NCBI GenBank assembly: GCA_025504975.1
Contig: JANUWI010000013.1
Span: 868,001 to 932,000, forward strand
Direction: 5' to 3'
Source: Plenodomus lindquistii
Taxonomy: Eukaryota > Ascomycota > Dothideomycetes > Pleosporales > Leptosphaeriaceae
DNA length: 64,000 bases
Under the pieces are notes generated by a model. That model was given only the letters and a program-made list of their open reading frames with translations. It had not been told where the DNA came from and did not search any database. Positions 21,776 to 32,770 of the stretch are shown piece after piece; the first letter of the stretch is position 1, and each line of letters starts with the position of its first letter. The position numbers and the translations under genes were made by a program.

Positions 21776-24162
21776 CTACTGCACTTGGTTGACAATCTCC
21801 TGCGCCTTTGACAAGCTCTCCACCATTTGCAGACAGTCTTTCCGCCTCCGCACAGTGTACTCTGACTCCTTCAGCAGCTCATCAAGCTCGTCGGTCTTGT
21901 ACATGTTTGTGAGAAGTTCGCCCTGCATGTTCTCCTTTGTCCACTGCACCAAGTTCAACATAATGGCCTTGGGGACCATATCGATCATCGTGCGGCGGAC
22001 AATGTTGAAGTAGGATGTAATGAGCAGTTCTGGAAGCTATTAGCCTGATTCGTCATCTTCTCTATCGAGCCAAACTTACTGATGACTTCGACTTCCTGAG
22101 TCTCCTTTTCTGAAAGAGTACCCGAGGCCTTGAGAGTCGGTGGCGGGGGCTCCATAGCCGCCATCTTCTTCTTGTTCTTGCTGGCGAAGAAGGAGCCAAA
22201 GAACCCACCGCCATCGCCATTAGGATCTCCCAGCGATGGCGATATCGACCGCGGTGGCACCGAAGGCGGCAGTGGCTTGCCCGTCTTGGGATCTACCTGT
22301 TGTGGCTTGGTGCTGTTGTGTCGCTCGTGAATGATGGCCATGGCTCGCGATCCGTTGATGAAATCAGGATGGCCCGTGTTGATGTAAGTAGCTTCCATGG
22401 CGACCAGGTCCTTGACAAGCTTGTTCGTTGGGTCCATTGCCTTCTTGAAAAATTGCACAACGACGGCGTGCAGCTTCTCCTTGAGTCCAGGATACCTTCG
22501 GAATGACGTCTTGTTCAGCAGCTGGCCAAGAATGCGAATCAACTCGTCGTACACTAAGCTCACGCACTTGATGCTAGGATCCTCTAGTCGCTTAATTTGT
22601 TGCTTGACAATGAGTTCGAAAGCAGTGGTACCCACGAAGAGTGCTGGCGATGAGCCGGACGAGTTGTACAGAACAGTGCGGATATCGACGTCCTTGACCT
22701 GGTCAAACGGATCCACGGCCTTGACGCCGTTGGCATATAGCTCGTGGTAGACGAAGGAAATGCGGGCACCACCTGACAGCTCAGTTGCAGAAAGCTCTTG
22801 GTTGTTACCTTCAAGAACCCCTCGGTACTCATTTGTGAACTCTGTGATCGTATTGAGGACAATGTTTGAGCTGCTGCCCAACATGGAGTTGCCGAGCGAG
22901 GCGAGTTCTGCTTGGTATTTTTGTAGCGAAGACGCGATGCGTGCCTTGATGTCAGGCAGCGTTTGCTTGATATGCATCATGAGAATCTGCAAGAGTTAGT
23001 AAGCAGACGGCAAACTTCCACTAATCTGCTTCTTACCAAGTTCAGCTTGCGGGCAAGATATGGTGTTCCGCAGTAGGCTGCCTTATTCCGGTACGCCTTG
23101 TGATTTTCGAAAAACTGCCTCTCATGCTCGAGCGCGTAGGAAATGGCCTTCTTATTCTCGATATCTCTCTGCCCTCGGTTGACCACAGGAACGTATCCCA
23201 ACCTAAGCGGAATGATGCGGCCAGCGAGAATATCCACGACATCTGTGCCGTCGTCCATCAAATCAACCTTGGTCAATACACCAATTGTCCGCTGGCCCTC
23301 GGGATCAACCTCTCGTGCCAGCTTGAGGCCGTCCGAGTTGGCCAAATCGGTGTTTGCGGCGGTGACGGCCAATATAATAGCATTCGACTTGCTGATCTGC
23401 TTGAGCACCATCTCTCGAATTTGTCGCTCAATGTCTCTTGGCTGATCTCCAACAGGCACCTTTGTCAGACCCGGCAGATCGACCAGCGTCAGTGTGAGGA
23501 CATTAGGCGAGTAAATGCGCAGGTTGATGGGTGCGGGGGAGATTCCGGCATTGCGACCCGTCTTTGACTCGGTCTCTCGTACAATCTCCTCCCTGATCTT
23601 GTTGAAGTCGTGGAACTTCTGGCCGGGAATGTGTAGGAATTCACCCCACTCGTCGGCGTTGTTCTGTTCGCTGGCGGACTTGGCCTCTTCGCTGACACCG
23701 TTGGTTTGCGATCCCGCGGCACGGTTGATGAGCTGCAGGATGAGCGGTCTTCGGGTTACGATACCGGTTCCACGGGGCAAGCTGTTGGGCCCAACGGTCA
23801 GTGTGCTGCCCGACTGGTCAAGCGCATAGTTGCCAGCACTCACAAGTCTCGCCCGACAATGTTCTCGAGCACCGAGCTCTTTCCGCTCGACTGCGATCCT
23901 ACAACGGCGATCTGAGGCAAGTCTATGGGGTTTTGGACCTGACGTAGGCATCAGCAAGAGTGTTGCGAGAGTCGGTGTGCTGCAAGTGCGGGGAGGCTCC
24001 TGGGGGGCAACGTACTCCGACGGTTGTGAAGACATCCTGCAGCTTGTTTACGAGGGTGATCAGCCCTGGGTCGTTGACGTTGATCCTGTGGTCCCTGTTA
24101 GCTATACACTTTGGGAGGGGCTGTCCTGGAGCGTCGGCGTACGCATTTGGATTCGTCGCCAT
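21776..24162 (-). CDS. VPS1: Dynamin-like GTPase Vps1
   Basis: Six exons (24143-24162, 24016-24085, 23844-23938, 23037-23781, 22080-22986, 21776-22029) give 696 residues. Vps1 is a membrane-remodelling GTPase for vacuolar sorting, endosome traffic and peroxisome fission. The G1 motif GSQSSGKSS is at 44-52, followed by LVDLPGLTKVPVGDQP and the G4 region TKVDLMDDGTD. The stalk and C-terminal GTPase effector domain end in a helix with KDCLQMVESLSKAQEIVNQ. The variable insert before the effector domain is Pro/Gly-rich (PPSVPPRSISPS, GGGFFGSFF). The first coding exon is only 20 bases; the 57-base intron after it was inferred because its removal gives NAINVNDPGLITLVNKLQDV, the expected start. If retained it would add 19 residues in frame. 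Confidence 0.96.
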
Positions 24163-24638
24163 GGTGGGCGCGGCGACGGGCGGGCGTCTACTGGGAAATG
24201 TAAAATGTGTGGTATGCGCACAGATTGGGTACTGAGCTCAAGGTGTTATCTGCGAGGGAGAAGGCGAAATGCGCTGTGTTGCCGGGCGTTGTTGGTTGCG
24301 TAGAGCTACAGCAGGCGCGACCCGCCGAGAGTAGTTAGCACGGCCACAGCTGCGCCACAACTGATAACTTCAACGGCCGGCTAGGCTGGTACTTTACGTA
24401 TCGTACAGTTGCATGTGCACAGGAACAGTCGACAGAAAACGAGCTGTACAGGTAGCGACCTTGCGAATGGCGGAAACGCGAACAACCAAGACAGCTATGA
24501 CGACGCTTGCGGTCACAGGACGCGAAACAGCGTCGTCAGCGGGCCAGGCATCAACTTTGGTGTCTTGGAACCATTCACATTCTATATACTGGGAAATACA
24601 CGGAACAAACTCGCTATGCAAACACTGAAGACAAGGCT
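24163..24638. other. Intergenic, VPS1 promoter and VMA1 3' region
   Basis: These 476 bases separate two minus-strand genes. The open frame that runs here from the VMA1 side is read-through beyond a splice site and has no family match. No repeat is seen. Confidence 0.6.
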
Positions 24639-26858
24639 TTACTCGTCTACAACAGACGCAAACTTGTCGGTCATCTTTTGCAGGAGCTCCTCGTACTGTT
24701 CGAACATCAGCATGCGTTGTAAGTGTTGGCCTTGTCAGATTTGGCATGCGTACCTTCTTGGTGACGGCCTCTTCGCCGTCGCTGGGAAGCTCAAACTTCA
24801 TTGAACGAAGCTGGCTCTGAATCTCCGATGTTGCGTCGCGGACCTTGGGCCAGCTGTGTCCTTGCGAAACAGCCTTCTGCGCTTCGTCGTGGAATGCCAT
24901 CATATTCTTCATCATCCACTCGGTCTTCCACAGAGGGCAGAACTGGTCGTAGTCGGAGTAGCCGTTTTGTTGCAAGAAGTCCTCTTTGAGCAGCGTCGCA
25001 ACATCGAGCGTAATCTTGTCCGAGTCGCCCAAAGCGGATTTACCAACCAGCTGCACGACTTGATCGAGATCGTCAGAGGTGGTGAGCAGCTCCTTGATAC
25101 GATCGCGCAGACGAGGGAAGTCGGGATTGTTCTTGGCGTAGTACTTGTCGAGAGGCGTCGTGTACTTGCTGTAACTGATGGACGTGTTGACTGACGGGAA
25201 GTGCTTTCGTTGCGCGAGCTTCTTGTCGAGACCCCAGAAGACTTGCACAATGTTGAGCGTACTTGTCGTGACGGGATCCGAGAAATCACCACCGGGCGGG
25301 CTGACGGCACCGACGATAGACACACTGCCGAATCGCTCTGGGCTACCAAGCGCCTGCACTCGGCCAGCACGCTCGTAGAAGGACGCGAGCTTGGCACCCA
25401 AGTAGGCAGGGAAGCCCTGGTCCGCAGGCATCTCTCCCAGGCGACCAGAAATCTCACGGAGGGCTTCGGCCCAGCGCGACGACGAGTCCGCCATCATCGC
25501 AACGTCCTTGCCCTGGTCCCGAAAATACTCAGCTACCGTTATTCCAGTGTAGATGGAGGCTTCACGGGCAGCTACAGGCATGTTGGACGTGTTGGCAATG
25601 AGGGTTGTGCGCTTCATGATGGGCTCCTTCTTGCCGTTGACGTCGATGGTGAGCTCGGGGAAATCCATCAACACTTCAGCCATCTCGTTGCCGCGCTCTC
25701 CGCCTGGATTTGTTAGCATATTGGACGGGTGCTGTGTTGCGGCTGGACTACTCACATCCAACGTAAACAATGATGTCGCTGTTGGAGAACTTGGATAGCG
25801 ACTGCGAAATGACCGTCTTTCCGCATCCGAAAGCACCGGGAATGCAGACAGTACCACCCTGCACACTGGGGAACAAGGAGTCGAGGACACGCTGGCCCAC
25901 GATAAGCGGCTGGTCAGAAGACAGCTTCTCGTTGGACGGACGAGGCACCCGGACGGGCCACTTGTGCATCATGCTGTACTCGCTCTTTGTTCCGTTGAAC
26001 TCGAGCTCCAGAATCTTCTCGTCGACAGTGTAGCTGCCCTTCTCGGCGATGCGGGTAATGGTGCCCTTTGCGCGGGGAGGAAGCAGGATCCTGTGCTCGC
26101 TGAGGAGACTGTTCTCGAAGACGACACCAAACACATCGCCGCCCGTGATGTGGTCTCCGACCTTGAGGTCGCCAGGTGTAAAGTCCCACTTCTTCTTGCG
26201 GTCGAGAGCGGGCAGGTTGATACCGCGGGGAATGTAGATGCTGTTGGCCTCGTCGGCGATGCCCTTGAGGGGACGCTGGATCCCGTCGTAGATGGTCTCC
26301 ATCAGACCGGGGCCGAGCTCGACGGACAAGGGCTGCTCAGATCGGTACACGGGGTCGCCTACAGTAACGCCAGCTAGACAGCGTCAGCAGGTACACAGTG
26401 TGCAGGATTCATCAGACGCGTACCAGTCTCCTCGTAGACCTGGATGGTCGCCTTGTCGGCTTCGATTCGAATGACCTCTCCCACCAGACTGTCGTGGCCA
26501 ACACGGACCTGCATGCGTCAGCTGAAGCTTGTTAAAGCTGTAGGGGCATACACACAAGCTCGTACATGGCACAGCCAATCATGTTCTCGGCGATGATGAC
26601 GGGTCTGGCGATGATGAGTTAGGAAGCTATTAGGCTATCGTCGCGCTGTAACGTACCCAGAGATGGAGTAGACAGCGCCTGGGGACGGTTAGCTTCCTGC
26701 TCGTTTCGCATGCTACATGGCAATGAAGACAGTCGTCAGAGGCGGACGTACCATGCTCGACCTTGCCCTCATCCTTCTTGTCCTGCTTCTTCTGCGCCCC
26801 GCCAGTTAGCAAGCTGCACCCCCTCGGCTTCACAGGTACCCAAGCTTACAGGAGGCAT
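24639..26858 (-). CDS. VMA1: V-type proton ATPase catalytic subunit A
   Basis: Eight exons (26850-26858, 26752-26791, 26657-26678, 26556-26604, 26424-26508, 25756-26373, 24754-25703, 24639-24695) give 609 residues, the normal length. The subunit hydrolyses ATP in the V1 head that acidifies vacuole and endosomes. Seen: GAVYSISGPVIIAENMIGCA, the Walker A loop GAFGCGKT at 248-255, [40 protein letters not shown] and the C-terminal end QKMTDKFASVVDE. No intein is present. A 52-base intron splits the Cys275 codon in VYVGCGERG, the site where budding-yeast VMA1 carries its intein. The first coding exon is nine bases (Met-Pro-Pro). An open in-frame stretch of 86 codons precedes this ATG and might extend the protein. 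Confidence 0.97.
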
Positions 26859-27546
26859 CTTTGCGCCTTTGCTCTCGTCGTCGTCGGAATCGCTCGCTTC
26901 GTCTAGTGTGATGCGCGGCGGCGGTGGCAGCTGCTGGCTGGGGAGCTCGACGTGCGGTGACGGCAGCGGGCTCTGGGGCAGCGGGACACGGGTGGCCTCA
27001 ATCTCACAGGCGGGCACGCGGTCGAGGGCGGTCGAGATCTGATCAATGTTCTTTTTGTGGATCAGGTCGTAGAGGGAGGCGCGGGGTCGGAGGCGAGGGC
27101 GCAGGCCAACATGCATTCAGCGAGCTGTTGCAGCAGGTTGCGGTCGACATGCAACGGCCGTGCGTGCAGCTCGCGCTAGTGCTTAGTCGGTGGGGATGGG
27201 CAGGCAGTTATCACTTCAACACGCAGCAAGCACGAGAATCCAGGATGCCTTTGGGACTGGATCGAATCTGTGTTGTGCAATGGCGACTGTTTACAAGTGC
27301 TGCCTCAGATGAACCAGTGCGCATCGTGCAAAGGTCCCCGCGTGGCGTGGTCATTGTCTGTCCATTCGCAGCTACGCTACTCCATCTATTGGAGATGCCG
27401 TACGTCATCTGTGCACGCACCAGCACCCCAGCACCATCAAACAGTCGTCGACTCCTCTTGTAGACGTCTTGTCGTCTCCAATCCTCCGCCATATCATCCA
27501 TCCCCGCACTGAACAGATCCGTCTGCTCGCAGAAACTTCTCCGTTC
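26859..27546. other. VMA1 upstream region with an in-frame open leader
   Basis: On the minus strand an ATG at 27116, directly preceded by TGA, opens a frame of 86 codons. It runs without a stop into the VMA1 start at 26858. It encodes a basic start, a Pro-rich middle (PLPQSPLPSPHVELPSQQ) and an acidic end (LDEASDSDDDESKGAK). It may be a 5' leader or a real N-terminal extension. From 27117 to 27546 nothing is recognised apart from the degraded tail of the membrane-protein relic. Confidence 0.5.
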
Positions 27547-28160
27547 TTCTCTTGCAGTCACGGGCTTGTGTGCAAACTCGTGCACCAAGACTAAGCGAAG
27601 AACACTGATGATACAGACACTGTGACTTGTTAATTCCAGTTCGTGCCAGTCGAAGACAGGACGTGCAAGCCACCAAGACCAAACACCATCATAACGCTCA
27701 TCTTCTGTCTTCGTGGCAACTTTAGTTTCCCTACCACTGGCATCGGCAACAGCCATATCGTCTAGTCAAGCACAATGCCGATAATACTGGTGGACCAGAA
27801 CTGGGTCTCTGCACTCATACAAGGTCCTGCCGCCGACATGTTCCAGTACCTTTGTACAGGCTGACATAGAAATACGACACCAAAGATGCCCCAGGCTGTG
27901 GCTCCAAAAATGATAAGAAGCAACGTGTAGCACGAATAAATAATCGGCGGGGTAAGCGAGAAAAGGCGATTGTATTGGAGTATGAAGCATGTCTTCACCA
28001 GGTTGACGGAGAGGTGATAGAAGCTCAATTGCGTAAAGAGAAGCTGGCACCTATCAGTCTTCTGTCAACTTCTGTGTGGGCCTCGTACCTTCATCATGCT
28101 CTACCACAAGCTTGCTGCCCCAAAGGGTCCCGCAGAACCACAACAAGGATGCCATCCATA
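27547..28160 (-). pseudogene. Decayed rhodopsin-like (Pth11-type) integral membrane protein gene
   Basis: Reading the minus strand, a seven-span fungal membrane protein of the rhodopsin-fold group is visible in pieces. These are LSFYHLSVNLVKTCFILQYN, then SCYTLLLIIFGATAWGIFGV, LCQPVQRYWNMSAAGPC, then TIWLLPMPVVGKLKLPRRQK with MMVFGLGG, and VCIISVLRLVLVHEFAHK. An in-frame TAG at 27762-27764 sits between IGIVLD and TIWLLPMP, where relatives usually have an aromatic residue; TGG to TAG would explain it. The next two blocks join only if 27620-27666 is spliced as a GC..AG intron. After HEFAHK the family pattern is lost, and the N-terminal spans are incomplete. A sequencing error at the TAG cannot be excluded. 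Confidence 0.6.
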
Positions 28161-31100
28161 CCATGAACTATGCCGAGAACTGCGAGACGCAAAGACTATG
28201 TGTCGTGCAATGAGCTGGTGTTACATAAGTGGACGCCGCGCTCAACGATGTATAGACTGGTTCCGCTTCCATGGTACTTTTGCGGGGTCGCTGCACCTGT
28301 CTGCTCGCGCACAAAGGCACAAAAGCACAAATTTCCCAGACAAGCATCTGAACAGATTGCTGCATCTGGTCTTGTTCCAACATGACCAGCTCTAGAATCC
28401 ACAATCGACGTCTTTGTAGGCCTTCTGCAGTCCGTAGTAAATGGGAACAAGTGGAATTGCTGTTCGAGAAACAGATCCTGTGGCACTGGACTTGGGTATA
28501 GGTACTGTGCCGAACGTTAGCCTGCATCATTTTCAGATGCGGTCATGCGAAGTCAATTGGAGGCGTTGCCATTGTGCTGCAAGCTATTTCTGGGCGGTGG
28601 TACACAAGCATATAGTGCGCCGAGTTCAGTGCGCCAAAGGAAGGCTACAGCGAACAGCTCATGTTTAGTTGCTCGATGTTACAATCGAATACTAGTTGAG
28701 CTCACTTGAAGAGACAGAAGTGGGTGAACACGGGACGATGTTCTATGGCATCCAAGGCAGCATCAGATGCCGGCTGTGCAGCGGGGTGTCTATAAAGGAG
28801 CTCGTACCTAATTCATCGAGTCCCCAAAGTCACAGGCGCCATTCACCGTCGCTAACACACCACACTAGAAAGTCTAACTCAGAATAATTCAAACATATGT
28901 GTTTCTTCTACAATTAGTAAAAATAACAGCAGATTAAACTTTAATGCATTTGTTATCTCCCCGCTGCTGCATAGGCGCAGTAGTCATGCTATCAACGTGG
29001 GGGTGGGGACACAATAAGAATGAGCTACTTCGTGTGCTAGGACATAAACGATAGTATGTGCGGTTGCGACTGCCCCAGTGCATGCACCGGAGCGCTTGTT
29101 TGACACATTCGGAGAGGCGCTGATTCCCCATATTCAAATCAAGACAAGACTGCCACGCATTGAAACATTGTCAGCCTGACATCCTTCGGCTAATACAGAT
29201 ACTAGAGCCAAACGCAGGCCCCGAATCACGAAGGCGCTGTGCAATCCATGCAATAAGGAAGGCCATGCAGGAATGTTCGTGTCACAGCTGCTGATGCCGC
29301 GACGAAATGCGTTCAGGTTCGACGAATGCTCTGTGACTACCTAGGTAGGCTGAGCAGAAGCAAGCCCACCTGGCGCTTCTTGGGAGAAACGTGCCAGCCG
29401 GCTTCTCGGTAAAGTTATGATACACCTGAAGTGGAAACAAATGCGATGAACTATTCTGCCCGGTCCGTAGCGAACGTATTTTGCATGTGTTCTATGCAGA
29501 TGAGTTGCCGAAGCAATGCGTAGTCAATCTTGGCTAATGCGGGTGCGGGAACATATGGTAGTGGACCAAGATGAAAACTGCGTAAGCTTCCGCAAGTTTG
29601 ATTTATGTAACTCTTGTTGTAGTCCTTTGGTGACTCGCATGGAATGATGCCTGTCGCACGAAGCAAATACTCTACGCAGGAGATATAAGAATCGGCGCAC
29701 CAATATAACGTGCATATTGAACCAGATAGATGACTCCACTATGCAAAAGTGGAAAGATCTGAGTTGTCTCTCCGTATGGAGGAAATAGGCGAGGACGATT
29801 GCGTAGGTGCGTGCTGGATGGTTGTCGTTTCAAGAACTTTGACCAGGATCATTAGCGTGATGTTGTCTAGGAATATTTGGAATACTTGATGAGTTAACGC
29901 CCGGTAGTCACAGACCAGCAGGACCCAGTGTCGCGTATGCAAAGATCCGTGAATTTGGCGCTCACTGATACCGCGACATTTGTCAGAAACGTGGGAACTT
30001 GCGCTTCGCATTGCGGGTTGATTACTGTGAGGCCAGGCTGTGTCGTCGCCATTGGTTTGCGCGACTTCACCCGATGTCCCGCCACCAACGTTCCTGGTGC
30101 TTCAATTTGAGCGGTGGACAGGTCATACATGGTATCCACTACCATGTGTGATTGTTATCATGTAATCTTGAGCTTCCATCGGCTCTAGTGCGCTAGACAC
30201 GCGATATGTCAAATGGTGCGGGTGTCCCAAGTACAACTGTGCAAGTGTGTAAGTCTTGCAAATACTTATAAGCCCCTGCCTTGTCGTTGACAAATGTCAT
30301 GAGCTGGGCTATATCTCGCTACAAATTGGACCTATAACTTCTCAATATGACTCTTCGGTCTTCATCTTCAACGAGTTCTCGTCAATCCACCACGTCTTCC
30401 TCAAGCGCAATGAGTATCGTCGCTTCTCACACCTCATCTCATCCATTCCTGGCCCCAGGACGAGCAAACTCAATCTCATCATGGACTTCAACTTTGCCAG
30501 AGCGTAGCTCTACGCCACACCGTCCTTTTCAATCGAATTACGATACACCAGAGGCCACTGTCGAAGCCTATCGACGGCTCAAACTGGCCATGTTTTCGAA
30601 GGCGAAGGCGACCGCGACAAAGCCGCAGGGACCCGGATGATCACGTTGGGAAGCCGTCTTTAGACTCGTGTCAAGAGTTCCAGATGCACATGAGCGAGCC
30701 GCGACGAACGGCATGCACGCCAGCGGAGGCATCGCCTGTCAGGTGACAGAAGGTTGAGACAAAGCTGGAGGGCCCGCAGGCCGATGAGTGTGGTTTAGGC
30801 ATTTCACACCGTTAGGAATCTCGAATAGGGCTCCCGAAGATGCGTCAAGACTATTGGGGCAACCTGGGTTGGGATACACGGGATTTGGAATCGTAGTGCA
30901 TGTAACCTGGTCCAGGTAGATCTCGAGCTTGGTGCTGGTCCAATGGTAGCGCCACACTAAGCAACGGCTTGCGCGAAATCGCCTCGATATTGGGTAGCCA
31001 GGAGAGAGATTGGGGTAAAGGAGATTAAAATAAAATGATGATACCGCGACAGTTTTCGAATGCTGCGTGTGTGTACAGACACTAATTCCCAAGACAACTG

Positions 31101-31492
31101 TCCTGCCCTGTTACTCTACAAGGCGAACCAGCCAAAAGCCCTCGTCGAGTGCGGCTACGCTTGGTAAACACTGTCTGCGCTGCGCACCGTGTTGGACGCG
31201 CCCCAATCTAGGGTAGGATAGAGCAGCGAATTGATGTGTCGATGATGATGTCGTAAGTGCTCTAGTGTTGCCCTGCACCCTGCACGCAGATGGACACTGC
31301 ACGACGCAATTGCACAAAGCCACATCAGCCACGCGCATTAGCCACATGGCGTGTCGATAACATTTGTTGACTAGCGTGCTCAAATGTTTGCGACTCTCCA
31401 ATCTTCAATGTTGAATCCGCGACTGGCGACACAGTCACCTGGCCGGAAACAACTGCAATTGACGCAGAGCGCGCGCGCACTGATACGCCAAA
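28161..31492. other. Long gene-poor stretch
   Basis: About 3.3 kb on both strands has no recognisable family. Base composition changes: 28860-28945 is AT-rich. Many open frames are short and irregular. One serine-rich frame at 30347-30640 is listed as a weak gene candidate. I saw no transposon ends or long repeats. The final 100 bases are the leader of the gene at 31493. Confidence 0.5.
30347..30640 (+). CDS. Possible small Ser-rich protein
   Basis: A 97-codon frame with an ATG start and a TGA stop. The first 40 residues are Ser/Thr-rich (SSSSTSSRQSTTSSSSAMS). The last part is more ordered and charged (YDTPEATVEAYRRLKLAMFS), which looks helical. No family is known to me. It lies in an otherwise gene-poor stretch and could be chance or the remnant of a larger gene. 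Confidence 0.3.
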   Translation: MTLRSSSSTSSRQSTTSSSSAMSIVASHTSSHPFLAPGRANSISSWTSTLPERSSTPHRPFQSNYDTPEATVEAYRRLKLAMFSKAKATATKPQGPG

Positions 31493-32413
31493 ATGTCTGC
31501 AACCACACCAAAGACAATGTCGAGTCGTCTGATGACGATGAAGGTGCGCGAAGTCTTGCGCAACGGATTGCGACAACAGATACTAACAGGTATCAACAGT
31601 TTATGCAGCGATCTGCAGCCAAATCCACAGCGTCTTCCCCTTCCACCCCGAATGGTCCACCCTCCAAGAAGGTGCGGCTTTCCAAGGGCGGCTCTGCACC
31701 AGGCACACCCAGTTCCCACGATCACGAGATATTGCAGACAGCGTTAGCAGAAGAGGAAAGAAAAAGGCAAGAGGCTTCAGACAAGGCAGCGCAATACTCA
31801 GGCGAGACCAAGTGGGTGCTCAGTTTTCAGGATCCTCTCAGCGGCAAGCGTGAGGACGCACTGAAAGTCAGGCAAGCTGGGTTTGCCGAGATTGACGCGG
31901 AGGACGATTCGAGCGATGAAGAGGAAGAGGCGAGGCCCGCGAGGATGCAATTTGGCGGCGGCCTGAAAAAGAAAACTGACGTACGTACGGAATGGCTCCG
32001 CCTTAAACAAGACTAACAGAGTACAGACGTCTGTACCTCTCGGGAAGGCTGAAGACTCGGAGGGCGAAGTCGGTTCATCCGACGAAGAGGTAGACTCGGA
32101 CGACCCTGCAGCAGAGCTGATACGAGAGACGAAACGCGAGGTGGCTGCAGAACGGCGCGAAGGCCGCAAAGCGCGCGCGAGTATGGGCAACCACTCGCCG
32201 CGAGCAGCACCAAACCCACTCGACGAAGACATGTATGTGGGCAACCTCACGTCATTGTCAGGCGGAGCGGGCAACAGCAAGCCTGCCGGGCGTGACATGA
32301 GCAATGTCGACTGCTACAAATGCGGACAGAAAGGACATATGGCGAGTAGTTGTTCAAAGAATCCCACATCACGAGGATCTACAGGCAGAGGTAGGGGCAG
32401 AGGTAGGCGGTGA
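31493..32413 (+). CDS. MPP6: Mpp6-like nuclear exosome cofactor with C-terminal CCHC zinc knuckle
   Basis: Three exons (31493-31543, 31600-31980, 32027-32413; the first intron has a TACTAAC branch site) give 272 residues. The N-terminus SSRLMTMKFMQR, made by joining exons 1 and 2, is the signature of M-phase phosphoprotein 6, which binds RNA and the nuclear exosome/Rrp6 and helps rRNA processing. A middle block ETKWVLSFQDPLSGKR is followed by acidic stretches (DAEDDSSDEEEE; SSDEEVDSDDP). Then comes one zinc knuckle, CYKCGQKGHMASSC, at about 240-253. The end is a short Arg-Gly tail (GRGRGRGRR). Yeast and human Mpp6 lack the knuckle, so this is an elaborated form. Nuclear location and RNA binding are inferred. 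Confidence 0.75.
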
Positions 32414-32445
32414 TTCACACCAGCTTTTACCAGTACACACTCATC

Positions 32446-32770
32446 TCACTTCATCACTTGCATCTGACTGTCATCCATGAAGTTCTCGTGGCTGCCGTTG
32501 ATGGCGGCGCCATGCGTGTCGTACACGAACTTGGCGAGACTAAGGTAGTCTGGGAAGACCAAGGCCAAAGAATGGTGTCTTGTATTAACTCAGACACGTG
32601 GACGTGAGACAGTCTACACAGCCCCAGGGCATGGGACGTACAGGGCTATAGCTGGTGATGCCATGTCGCTGGAGGAGCAGAACGGCCCTCAGAATGCGTT
32701 GGCTTTTATGATACTCAATAAAGCCCTCGTCGGACAAGTCATGTTTGTTCTTCACGTAGATGGTTGCCAT
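32446..32770 (-). pseudogene. EthD-like dimeric barrel gene, probably broken
   Basis: From an ATG at 32770 the start ATIYVKNKHDLSDEGFIEYH and then LLLQRHGITSYSP fit small EthD/Dabb-type barrels. After a possible donor (GTACGT) the frame is lost. It resumes at about 32559 as VFPDYLSLAKFVYDTHGAAI and NGSHENFMDDSQMQVMK, then TGA. I could not find a standard GT..AG intron that joins the two blocks in frame. A 48-base alternative with a weak donor exists. After the TGA the frame goes on DEC..., where relatives continue DE, so the stop looks like a substitution. The 3' end faces the Mpp6 gene 32 bases away. It could be a live gene with an unusual splice. Confidence 0.5.

Noticed and set aside
24086..24142. 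A 24-base ultra-short intron (GTGTAT..GCTAAC..CACAG) in the VPS1 start
   Set aside because: An ordinary 57-base intron with donor GTACGC, the same branch site and the same acceptor explains the sequence and gives the expected N-terminus.
28795..28807. A 13-base match to one arm of the inverted repeat at 8975-9057
   Set aside because: A match of this length is expected by chance in 64 kb. No partner arm lies nearby.
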